Assembly (NCBI GenBank): GCA_013214365.1
Contig: JABSPI010000082.1
Span: 1-5,792 of the forward strand
Length of the DNA stretch: 5,792 nt
Direction of reading: 5' to 3'
Origin: Erythrobacter sp.
GTDB lineage: Bacteria > Pseudomonadota > Alphaproteobacteria > Sphingomonadales > Sphingomonadaceae
Part shown: in pieces, positions 1 to 5,521 of the stretch
Position numbering within the stretch: position 1 is the first letter of the stretch
Layout: every line of letters starts with the position of its first letter
Position numbers and translations under genes: made by a program
The notes under the pieces: model-generated
The model's input: only the letters and a program-made list of their open reading frames with translations
Told to the model about the DNA's origin: nothing
Database searches by the model: none

Positions 1-44
1 GTTGCGACTAACGTTTTTCTGGAAAAGCTAAGCGGAAGGCTCAT
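1..44 (-). CDS. Start of an unidentified gene, cut by the left edge
   Basis: An ATG at 44-42 on the minus strand opens a frame that runs uninterrupted to the window edge and reads MSLPLSFSRKTLVA. An AAGGA ribosome binding site (53-57) lies 8 bases upstream. The gene is co-directional with the nitrilase-family gene, with 63 bp between that gene's stop and this start, so it could be the next member of the same transcript. The short N-terminus has a positive pair (RK) followed by the beginning of a hydrophobic stretch, as at the start of a signal peptide, but 14 residues cannot identify a family. The call rests on the start codon, its ribosome binding site and the spacing alone. Confidence 0.45.
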   Translation of the reverse strand, partial: MSLPLSFSRKTLVA

Positions 45-107
45 GGATCGTTTCCTTATTTTCTAATTTTGCAGGTTGAAATTCGCGTCTGGTGCTTCCC
101 CACACCT

Positions 108-1013
108 TCAGCGTGATTCTTGGTTTCGATCGGTGGGATTGTCGCGTCCGGCCATGTCGGTCCGGTCGCTGTGCGGAACTTCCAATGCACCCAAATCTGC
201 CATCGCATCGCGGCGTTGATCAGGGCTTTCGTGGAAAGGAAAACGCAGCGGCGTGTCGCGAAAGCTCTTGAGCACTTGGCCAAGGCCATTCCAGCCTTGG
301 CCGCGCACATCGCGCACATGCTGCAAATCCAATCGCAAGGCTGCGACGTCGCGGCTGTCGCCGCTTTCGTAGATCAGCTCACCCCCGGGCCCATAAAAGA
401 CCGAGCGGCCATTGCCCAATTCACCGGCGCAATTCACATCGATGAAATAACATTGATTGACCGCCGCATTGGCGCGCGCAATGGCCAATTCCACATCACG
501 GTCCACAGTGTTGGTAAGGGTCGGCAAAATGATCGCCTCAGCGCCCATCGCCGCGAGCGTGCGCACCGCTTCGGGAAACCACATATCATAGCAGATCGCC
601 AGCCCCAGACGGCCAATGCCTGGAATGTCGAACACGCAATAATCGGACCCACCAGCAACCCCTTTTTCATAGGGTAAGAAGGGATACCATTTGTCATGCC
701 GGGCGATGATTGATCCGTCAGGCGCAAACACCTTGGCAGTGTTGAACACCTGACCGGCACGCTCTTCGAAAACGGAGCCCGGGATCAGGTAAAGGCCCAT
801 CTGCGTCGCCAATCCGGCCATACGCTGGTCAAACTCACCGCCCGAACTTTGCGCGTGTTTGGTCGAAACACCATAGGCTGCCAACTCGCCAAGCACGATC
901 AAATCAAGCCAAGGAAACCGCGCAGCAACCGCGCGCACTTCGCGTTCGATCAGGTCCAGATTGTCCGTTTTCTCAGCATCGAGCTGGATCGCGGCTACAG
1001 CAAGCTTCGACAT
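108..1013 (-). CDS. Carbon-nitrogen hydrolase (nitrilase superfamily amidohydrolase)
   Basis: A 301-residue cytoplasmic enzyme of the nitrilase superfamily, which hydrolyses non-peptide C-N bonds in amides, carbamoyl compounds or nitriles through a Glu-Lys-Cys triad. The triad is visible: Glu43 in LGELAAYG, Lys108 in RHDKWYPF and Cys141 in AICYDMWFPEAVR. A second conserved glutamate, Glu116, sits in the YEKG segment. The length is normal for a single-domain member; the last 35 or so residues are charged and look disordered. The CxDxWFPE context resembles N-carbamoylputrescine amidase and related amidases, but the substrate cannot be assigned; formamidase-like or ureidoacid-type activities are also possible. 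ATG 1013 was chosen because GGAGGA lies 4 bases upstream; an in-frame TTG at 1025 overlaps that site. It lies 66 bp downstream of the MocR gene on the same strand and is probably co-transcribed with it. Confidence 0.9.
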   Translation of the reverse strand: MSKLAVAAIQLDAEKTDNLDLIEREVRAVAARFPWLDLIVLGELAAYGVSTKHAQSSGGEFDQRMAGLATQMGLYLIPGSVFEERAGQVFNTAKVFAPDGSIIARHDKWYPFLPYEKGVAGGSDYCVFDIPGIGRLGLAICYDMWFPEAVRTLAAMGAEAIILPTLTNTVDRDVELAIARANAAVNQCYFIDVNCAGELGNGRSVFYGPGGELIYESGDSRDVAALRLDLQHVRDVRGQGWNGLGQVLKSFRDTPLRFPFHESPDQRRDAMADLGALEVPHSDRTDMAGRDNPTDRNQESR

Positions 1014-1017
1014 GATG

Positions 1018-1023
1018 TCCTCC
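1018..1023 (-). promoter_or_regulatory. Ribosome binding site of the nitrilase-family gene
   Basis: The minus strand reads GGAGGACATCATG. The GGAGGA at 1023-1018 is a strong Shine-Dalgarno match 4-5 bases before ATG 1013. It decides this start over the TTG at 1025, which lies just 5' of and partly over it. Confidence 0.75.
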
Positions 1024-1079
1024 AATCATGCCTAGGTCGCTCAGTCCCTCGCCTTGCGATAGAGCCAGTTCAAACTGAT

Positions 1080-2957
1080 CTATGGTGCCAGATTTTCGCT
1101 TGCCGGTATGGGGCCAACAATTATTGCCCGATCGACCCTTCGCCCTGTTTCATCCAGCCAGAACAATTGGTTACGCTCACACTCAACGTAAAAAACTCCG
1201 ACTTCGCCATAGGCCCAATTGGCCCATTGGCGGCACCATTGACCATCATCAACCCACCAACGCCCCTGATCGCGATCCTCCTGAGCGTAGCCTGCACGCC
1301 CCGTCATCGAGCCATCTTGGTGCAGATCGATCGTGCACGGCTCCCCATAAACCGTCTGATAACTGAGCCGCTGTCCGGCGAGCTTGCGTCGAATTGCATC
1401 ACCATCAAGCGCTGCGCTGGCCGGCTGATCAAACCCCGCATTTTGATCCGGAAAGCGATCGCCTGCCTCAGCCAAGCGGGTCATTACCCGGCCCAGCGTT
1501 TGAATACCTTCGCGAATGGCAGGCTCAGCGATACTGGTCACACCAAGACGGAAAATATTGGGATGGGCTTGGGGATCAGCGAAATAGCTTGCTACTGGTT
1601 CGATCAAGACGCCATCTGCCATTGCCTCGCGCATCAAACGCGCGCTGTCGAGGCCATCGGGGCCTTTGACCCAATAAGAGGTCCCACCGGTGACTGGGGG
1701 GATGACAATCGAGAGCGGACGATAATGATTGAGCGCATCGCGCAGCGCAATCATGCGGTTTTCATAGACTTTATCGAGCCGCCGCAGCATTGCATCATAA
1801 TGACCAAGGGAGAGGAATATGCCCGCGGTCCGTTGGGTGATCGGCGAGGGTTTACGGGTCATCAAATCGCGCAGCCTGCGCGCCGCCCGGATAAAATCGG
1901 GTGGCCCAACCAAGAACCCCAGACGCAGGCCAGGCGCCAACACTTTGGACAGCGACGCGGTGTAGACAATCCGCCCATCGGGATCATCCGCCTTTAACGC
2001 GGGCTCCGCGCCACCCAAAAAGCTCAGATCGCTTTCAAAATCGTCTTCAAGCAGCAAAAAATCATGCTGTGCCATCGCCTTGCGCAAACCTGCGCGGCGC
2101 CGGGCCGAGAGGCTTACGCCGGTTGGACGTTGACGGCATGGCGAGACATAAAACAGATCGACATCAGACAAATCCTGATCGAGTTGCACCCCTTCATCAT
2201 CAACCGCTAGATATCGGCATTGGGCATCGCCCAATTGTGCCAGCGCGCGAATTTCGGGTTCGCTGGGGTCTTCAAACGCCACCACGCTGCGCTCAGTGCT
2301 AAGCAAACGGAACACCAGATAAAGAGCCTGCTGCTCACCGACAGTGACCAGGACTTCATCAGCAGCGGCAGTGATACCACGCCGAGGCAGGATTTTCTGG
2401 CGCAATTGCTCGATCAACAATTCGTCGTCGGTTTCCCCCCTATCGGTGGACCATGACGCCACCTGATCGACCGCCAATGCCAGCCGGCTTGCTTCGCGCC
2501 AATCGGTGGTGGGGAACAAGGTCCGATCGTACAATCCCTCGACAAAAGGATAGGGCATTTCACGCCATTGTGGTGGGGGGCGAAAGCGGGTCTGCGCAAT
2601 CACCAGATCGCTTGCATGGCGCATCACGGCCGAACTTTCGCGTGACCTTGCAGGTTCGCCAACCCCGCCATCGGCAATAACGGGCCGCGGCATGCTGTCG
2701 GAGGCAACATAGACCCCGCTGCGTTGCCGCGCTTCAAGATGGCCGCTGGCGATCAATTCCTGGTAAGCGAGGCTGACCGTGTTACGGGCAACGCCCAGAT
2801 CGCGCGACAATGCGCGCGAAGACGGCAGTTTAAGGCCAGGACGAAGCACGCCTTGGTGGATGGCGTGGACGATTTTGGTCCGCAGCTGTGTTTGCAATGA
2901 CGCCGCCGCGCCGCGATCAAGCTGAAACAGCGCGGCGATCGAGCGATGGGTGCTCAC
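1080..2957 (-). CDS. MocR-type GntR/aminotransferase-fold regulator with extra C-terminal domain
   Basis: A 625-residue transcription factor of the MocR (GntR-MocR) family. Residues about 14-85 form a GntR winged helix: LPSSRALSRDLGVARNTVSLAY is followed by a wing ending in GVYV. Residues about 130-495 form a fold-type-I aminotransferase-like domain that binds PLP. It shows EDDFESD (304-310, aspartate for the pyridine nitrogen), the Schiff-base lysine Lys338 in SLSK, the APGLRLGF segment, and Arg470 in FRLG, the usual substrate-carboxylate position. Residues about 515-616 are an additional domain rich in Trp, Gly and Asp with WW 567-568, Cys575, Trp578 and Trp581; typical MocR proteins end near 450-500. 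It starts with GTG behind a near-perfect Shine-Dalgarno. Family members usually sense an amino compound or PLP and activate a neighbouring gene, which points to the nitrilase-family gene downstream; autoregulation is also common. The target is an inference. Confidence 0.92.
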   Translation of the reverse strand: MSTHRSIAALFQLDRGAAASLQTQLRTKIVHAIHQGVLRPGLKLPSSRALSRDLGVARNTVSLAYQELIASGHLEARQRSGVYVASDSMPRPVIADGGVGEPARSRESSAVMRHASDLVIAQTRFRPPPQWREMPYPFVEGLYDRTLFPTTDWREASRLALAVDQVASWSTDRGETDDELLIEQLRQKILPRRGITAAADEVLVTVGEQQALYLVFRLLSTERSVVAFEDPSEPEIRALAQLGDAQCRYLAVDDEGVQLDQDLSDVDLFYVSPCRQRPTGVSLSARRRAGLRKAMAQHDFLLLEDDFESDLSFLGGAEPALKADDPDGRIVYTASLSKVLAPGLRLGFLVGPPDFIRAARRLRDLMTRKPSPITQRTAGIFLSLGHYDAMLRRLDKVYENRMIALRDALNHYRPLSIVIPPVTGGTSYWVKGPDGLDSARLMREAMADGVLIEPVASYFADPQAHPNIFRLGVTSIAEPAIREGIQTLGRVMTRLAEAGDRFPDQNAGFDQPASAALDGDAIRRKLAGQRLSYQTVYGEPCTIDLHQDGSMTGRAGYAQEDRDQGRWWVDDGQWCRQWANWAYGEVGVFYVECERNQLFWLDETGRRVDRAIIVGPIPASENLAP

Positions 2958-2961
2958 AATA

Positions 2962-2972
2962 CCACCTCCTTA
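2962..2972 (-). promoter_or_regulatory. Very strong Shine-Dalgarno before the GTG start of the MocR gene
   Basis: The minus strand reads TAAGGAGGTGGTATTGTG. The TAAGGAGGTG is nearly fully complementary to the 3' end of 16S rRNA, and AGGAGG (2970-2965) is 7 bases before GTG 2957. It fixes a GTG start for this gene. Confidence 0.8.
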
Positions 2973-2973
2973 T

Positions 2974-3018
2974 CCCGCATCTTGCCGTGCGCAGGTTCAA
3001 GCATATTGCGCATGCGGG
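2974..3018. repeat. Nested inverted repeat in the leader of the MocR gene
   Basis: CCCGCAT (2974-2980) is matched by ATGCGGG (3012-3018). Inside it, TGCGCA (2988-2993), itself a palindrome, recurs at 3007-3012. The right half reads TGCGCATGCGGG without a break; the left half is the same sequence inverted with an 8-base interruption. A further CCCGCA occurs at 3029-3034 in the same direction as the left arm. The structure lies in the 82 bp between the Lrp stop and the MocR start and ends two bases before the Shine-Dalgarno. It could be an operator for MocR autoregulation, an RNA hairpin next to the ribosome binding site, or chance. There is no U-run, so it is not a classical terminator. Confidence 0.45.
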
Positions 3019-3039
3019 GACAAATCAGCCCGCACCGGC

Positions 3040-3510
3040 TCAATTCTTGCCCGGCAGGCTTTTCGACAATTCGGCCAGGGACCCACTGCTTTTGATGGTT
3101 TTCAGGCAAATCGTGGTTGAGCTGCCTTGAACCCCGGGCAATTTTGAAATTTCGTGCCGCAGCAGATCATCAAGATGCTCAACTGAATGAGCATAGAGCC
3201 GCACCAGATAATCGCTCGAGCCAGCTGTGGTGTGGCATTCCATGATTGCGGGGTGGTCACACACGGCACGCTCAAAATCAGCATGTGCATCAAACCCGAT
3301 CGTCACCGAAATATAGCATTGCACCCCAAGTCCCAAAGAAGGCGGATCAAGCCGCGCGCCGAACCCTTGGATCACGCCTTCCTCGCGCAATCGTTGCACC
3401 CTGTTCCAACACGGGGATTTCGACAGTCCAACCTGCTGAGCGAGATCGGCGAAAGACATGCGTCCATCGCGTTCAAGCAGGCTGACAATTTTCCAATCGA
3501 GTTGATCCAT
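3040..3510 (-). CDS. Lrp/AsnC-family transcriptional regulator
   Basis: A 156-residue DNA-binding regulator of the Lrp/AsnC (feast/famine) family. Residues 1-50 carry the N-terminal helix-turn-helix: MDQLDWKIVSLLERDGR, then ADLAQQVGLSKSPCWNRV with the characteristic SPCWNRVQRLREEGVI recognition region. Residues about 64-140 form the effector-binding RAM domain, including the typical AGSSDYLVRLY segment and a final strand TTICLKTIK. The length is usual for the family, with a short Ser/Lys tail. ATG 3510 gives the expected family N-terminus; the ribosome binding site before it is only moderate (AAAGAGA). The gene diverges from phhA across 197 bp, the standard arrangement for a local regulator of its neighbour, so it probably senses an aromatic amino acid (Phe, Trp or Tyr) and controls phhA-kynA-kynB. 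The effector is inferred from context, not read from the sequence. Confidence 0.92.
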   Translation of the reverse strand: MDQLDWKIVSLLERDGRMSFADLAQQVGLSKSPCWNRVQRLREEGVIQGFGARLDPPSLGLGVQCYISVTIGFDAHADFERAVCDHPAIMECHTTAGSSDYLVRLYAHSVEHLDDLLRHEISKLPGVQGSSTTICLKTIKSSGSLAELSKSLPGKN

Positions 3511-3555
3511 GAAGGTCTCTTTGTTCTTTTGCTCGAAGGGGCATATTCACTCACC

Positions 3556-3566
3556 CCACATTGTGG
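3556..3566. promoter_or_regulatory. Candidate operator palindrome CCACA-T-TGTGG
   Basis: CCACA (3556-3560) and TGTGG (3562-3566) are perfect inverted repeats around a single T. The site lies 46 bp upstream of the Lrp-family start and about 140 bp upstream of phhA. It has the size and symmetry of a regulator half-site pair, and position suits autoregulation of the Lrp-family gene. It is short enough to occur by chance. Confidence 0.3.
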
Positions 3567-3572
3567 CGGAAC

Positions 3573-3601
3573 ATTTTCCTTCTGTTACGTCATATTTTCC
3601 T
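3573..3601 (+). repeat. Phased direct repeat ATTTTCCT, 21 bp apart
   Basis: ATTTTCCT occurs at 3573-3580 and 3594-3601, exactly 21 bp apart, or two DNA helical turns. Lrp/AsnC proteins are multimers that wrap DNA and often contact several degenerate AT-rich sites on one face of the helix, so this could be their binding region. Evidence is the repeat and its location only. Confidence 0.3.
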
Positions 3602-3656
3602 CATTTGTACTAAAAAAGATCAATTTTACGGCAAATTCGGAACAATGGTCGCTCGC

Positions 3657-3682
3657 GAACCGGTTAAACTGGTGATCGGTTC
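3657..3682. repeat. Inverted repeat GAACCG / CGGTTC upstream of phhA
   Basis: GAACCG (3657-3662) and CGGTTC (3677-3682) are separated by 14 bases; an 8-bp palindrome AACCGGTT (3658-3665) overlaps the left arm. It lies 25 bp before the phhA start. In RNA it would give a 6-bp hairpin in the leader; in DNA it could be an operator. There is no T-run, so it does not look like a terminator. Confidence 0.25.
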
Positions 3683-3695
3683 ATTTTGCCAATCT

Positions 3696-3700
3696 AGGAG
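3696..3700 (+). promoter_or_regulatory. Ribosome binding site deciding the phhA start
   Basis: AGGAG lies 7 bases before ATG 3708. The frame is open for 49 further codons upstream to 3561, but none of the earlier possible starts (for example ATG 3645) has a comparable site, and the encoded upstream segment is unlike the family. Confidence 0.75.
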
Positions 3701-3707
3701 CTGCGCG

Positions 3708-4550
3708 ATGGGCGCGACCCATGTTTTCGAAACCCCACCCGAAGGGACTGCGGATGATTGGAGCATGCCGCAAAACTGGGAGCAATACACCGCAACCGAT
3801 CACGCCCGCTGGCGTGACTTTGCTCGCAAACAGACCAAAGCCCTCGAAGGCCTGGCCTGCGACACGTTTCTCGAGGGCGTGCGCGCGCTTGAACTTGATC
3901 AATTGGGCGTTCCGCAATTTGATGTCTGGAACGCAAGGCTGCGCGATTTAACCGGGTGGGAAGTGGTCGCGGTGCCCGGCGTCATTCCGAACGAGCCGTT
4001 TTTCAAAATGCTGGCGGAACGCCGTTTTCCGGTGGCCAATTTCCTGCGCCAGGGGCCCTCGTTTGAATATAGCGATGAACCCGACATGTTCCACGATGTC
4101 TATGGCCATATGCCGATGTTCATCGACCCCACTTTCGGGGAGTTCATGACCGCTTACGGCCGTGCGGGGATCCGTGCTGAAAAACAAGGAATGTCCGATT
4201 GGCTTGGCCGGCTTTACCTCCACACGGTCGAGTTTGGCCTGATCGGTGAGGGCGGGAATTTGCGCGCCTATGGCGCGGGGCTGATGTCGAGCCATGCTGA
4301 AACGCTCCACGCCTTGACGAGCGATGCCCCCAAACGTCTTCAGTTCGATTTGCCGCGGCTGATGCGGACGCAATGGCCGTTTGACACATTTCAACCAACC
4401 TATTTTGTGATCGAAAGCTTTGCGGCCCTGCTCGAGGAGATGGAAACCACCAGCCTTAAGGATATTTACGCCGAGGTCCGCGATTTGCCGTTGATCCCGA
4501 TTGGGGCATCTGCACCTTGCGATCAGCCTTATGCTATTGCTGCAGGCTGA
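3708..4550 (+). CDS. phhA: Phenylalanine 4-hydroxylase (phenylalanine to tyrosine)
   Basis: A 280-residue cytoplasmic, non-haem iron and tetrahydropterin-dependent hydroxylase that converts L-phenylalanine to L-tyrosine with O2. The iron-binding facial triad is visible: His129 and His134 in EPDMFHDVYGHMP and Glu175 in HTVEFGLIGEGG. Other family hallmarks are LTGWEVVAVPG (81-91), the FPVANFLR segment, YGAGLMSS (188-195) and FQPTYFVIESF. It has only the catalytic domain and no N-terminal ACT regulatory domain, the normal bacterial form. Residues 171-172 are Leu-His where many family members have Trp plus an aromatic residue just before TVEFGL. It is first in an operon with kynA, whose GTG lies 23 bp after the phhA stop. 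Its pterin-recycling partner, phhB, is not in the window. The symbol follows the bacterial name; identity is secure from the motifs. Confidence 0.95.
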   Translation: MGATHVFETPPEGTADDWSMPQNWEQYTATDHARWRDFARKQTKALEGLACDTFLEGVRALELDQLGVPQFDVWNARLRDLTGWEVVAVPGVIPNEPFFKMLAERRFPVANFLRQGPSFEYSDEPDMFHDVYGHMPMFIDPTFGEFMTAYGRAGIRAEKQGMSDWLGRLYLHTVEFGLIGEGGNLRAYGAGLMSSHAETLHALTSDAPKRLQFDLPRLMRTQWPFDTFQPTYFVIESFAALLEEMETTSLKDIYAEVRDLPLIPIGASAPCDQPYAIAAG

Positions 4551-4559
4551 GGCGTGATC

Positions 4560-4566
4560 AGGGAGA
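4560..4566 (+). promoter_or_regulatory. Ribosome binding site before the GTG start of kynA
   Basis: AGGGAGA is 7 bases before GTG 4574, which supports this start. An out-of-frame ATG at 4570 lies between them and would give an eight-residue peptide ending at TGA 4594-4596; with only 3 bases of spacing it is a poorer start. Confidence 0.6.
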
Positions 4567-4573
4567 TATATGC

Positions 4574-5521
4574 GTGACCATCCGGAAAACCATTGAGGAC
4601 GGGGTCGAAACCTTCGAGGCCGAGATCGACGGCGAGACGATCCAATGGGATCGCGGCCTGTCCTATGCGCGCCACCTCCAGACCCAGCAATTGCTGACCA
4701 GCCAGGTGCCGGTGTCGGACAAGCCCGACGAGATGCTGTTCATCATTATCCATCAAACGATGGAGCTGTGGATCAAGCTGATGCTGCATGAGGCCGATAT
4801 CGCCATGCAACAGATCCGCGCCGACCAATTGGGAAAGGCGCAGAAGACCCTCGATCGCATGGCAACGGTTTTGCGTCATATGATCCATTCTTGGGAAGTG
4901 CTCGCAACGCTCAGCCCGCACGATTTTCTGACTTTTCGCGGCTTTCTGCGCAAGGCTTCCGGCTTCCAGTCGCACCAATATCGCGAGCTTGAATTTTGCC
5001 TCGGGCTCAAGCGCGCGGATCTGGTGATGATCCACAATGATGACGATCAAAAACGCCTCGCGCTCGAAGCGGCATTGCATGCGCCATCGCTTTATGACGA
5101 GCTTTTGCGGCTGCTCTCTCGCCGGGGATTTGACATTCCCGAAGGCCATCTCGACCGCGATTTTTCGCAACCCTACCAAGCCGACGAAATGGTCGAAGAT
5201 GCGTGGCTCGAAATCTACACCAATGTGGACAAGCATTGGGATTTGTACAGCCTTGCCGAGAAGGTCACCGCGCTTGAATATTATTTTCAGGAATGGCGCT
5301 TCAAACATATGAAAACCGTCAGCCGCGTGATCGGGCACAAGCCGGGCACGGGCGGGTCATCCGGGGTCACCTATCTGGTCAAGGCGCTCGAGCTGCAGTT
5401 CTTCCCTGAATTGTGGGCGATGCGCACCCGGATGAACGCCCCCAAACAGGGCGGCAATTATGCCGAAGATGCCGCTACAAACGCAGGCGAAGCACAACCC
5501 AAAGGATGCCCCTATGACTGA
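4574..5521 (+). CDS. kynA: Tryptophan 2,3-dioxygenase (haem enzyme, first step of the kynurenine pathway)
   Basis: A 315-residue haem dioxygenase that opens the indole ring of L-tryptophan to give N-formyl-L-kynurenine. Family features read in order: DEMLFIIIHQTMELWIKLML with active-site His60; DFLTFRGFL with Arg122, which binds the substrate carboxylate; NVDKHWDLYSL; FKHMKTVSRVIGHKPGTGGS with proximal haem ligand His245 and Thr259, which contacts the substrate ammonium. These four correspond, with a constant shift of five, to His55, Arg117, His240 and Thr254 of the Xanthomonas campestris enzyme as I recall it. Near residue 34 a His replaces the second Tyr of the usual YGxYL active-site segment. 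The length is normal, with a short hydrophilic tail ending in GCPYD. It lies 23 bp after phhA and overlaps kynB by 8 bp, so it is translated within one operon. Start GTG 4574 is preferred; an in-frame TTG at 4517 would lie inside phhA. Confidence 0.95.
   Translation: MTIRKTIEDGVETFEAEIDGETIQWDRGLSYARHLQTQQLLTSQVPVSDKPDEMLFIIIHQTMELWIKLMLHEADIAMQQIRADQLGKAQKTLDRMATVLRHMIHSWEVLATLSPHDFLTFRGFLRKASGFQSHQYRELEFCLGLKRADLVMIHNDDDQKRLALEAALHAPSLYDELLRLLSRRGFDIPEGHLDRDFSQPYQADEMVEDAWLEIYTNVDKHWDLYSLAEKVTALEYYFQEWRFKHMKTVSRVIGHKPGTGGSSGVTYLVKALELQFFPELWAMRTRMNAPKQGGNYAEDAATNAGEAQPKGCPYD
5501..5506 (+). promoter_or_regulatory. Ribosome binding site of kynB inside the end of kynA
   Basis: AAAGGA lies 7 bases before ATG 5514 and is embedded in the last codons of kynA. 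It supports the kynB start and suggests coupled translation. Confidence 0.6.

Larger units (their letters stand above)
3511..3707. promoter_or_regulatory. Divergent AT-rich promoter region between the Lrp gene and phhA
   Basis: This 197-bp stretch has no supported gene and must carry the promoters for both divergent units. It is clearly richer in A and T than the flanking genes, notably at 3571-3640. It contains a short palindrome (3556-3566), a 21-bp-phased direct repeat (3573-3601) and an inverted repeat (3657-3682), listed separately. I could not find a convincing sigma-70 promoter: TTACGT (3585-3590), 17 bases, then TACTAA (3608-3613) is a weak candidate for phhA and overlaps the direct repeat. 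No sigma-54 type element was seen. Confidence 0.6.

Noticed and set aside
45..107. Transcription terminator after the nitrilase-family gene
   Set aside because: Only a 4-bp GGTG/CACC pairing is present, with no following T-run on the minus strand, and a ribosome binding site and start codon follow.
120..677. Plus-strand open frame (185 codons) opposite the nitrilase-family gene
   Set aside because: It is antisense to a gene with an intact Glu-Lys-Cys triad and shows no family features.
849..1997. Long plus-strand open frame (382 codons) opposite the MocR gene
   Set aside because: It lies antisense to a clear MocR protein and the end of the nitrilase-family gene, its translation has no recognisable motifs, and it spans the boundary of two real genes. 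It is a shadow of their codon bias.
2958..3039. Rho-independent terminator after the Lrp-family gene
   Set aside because: There is an inverted repeat, but no U-run follows it; instead it leads directly into the MocR Shine-Dalgarno.
3561..3707. N-terminal extension of PhhA by 49 codons
   Set aside because: The frame is open, but the segment is AT-rich promoter DNA, lacks a ribosome binding site, and encodes residues unlike the family; AGGAG before ATG 3708 gives a normal start.
4517..4573. Start of kynA at TTG 4517
   Set aside because: It would lie inside phhA and add a Cys-rich stretch not found in the family; GTG 4574 has the better ribosome binding site.
4529..5338. Long minus-strand open frame (269 codons) opposite kynA
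   Set aside because: It is antisense to an unmistakable tryptophan dioxygenase and has no recognisable domain or ribosome binding site.
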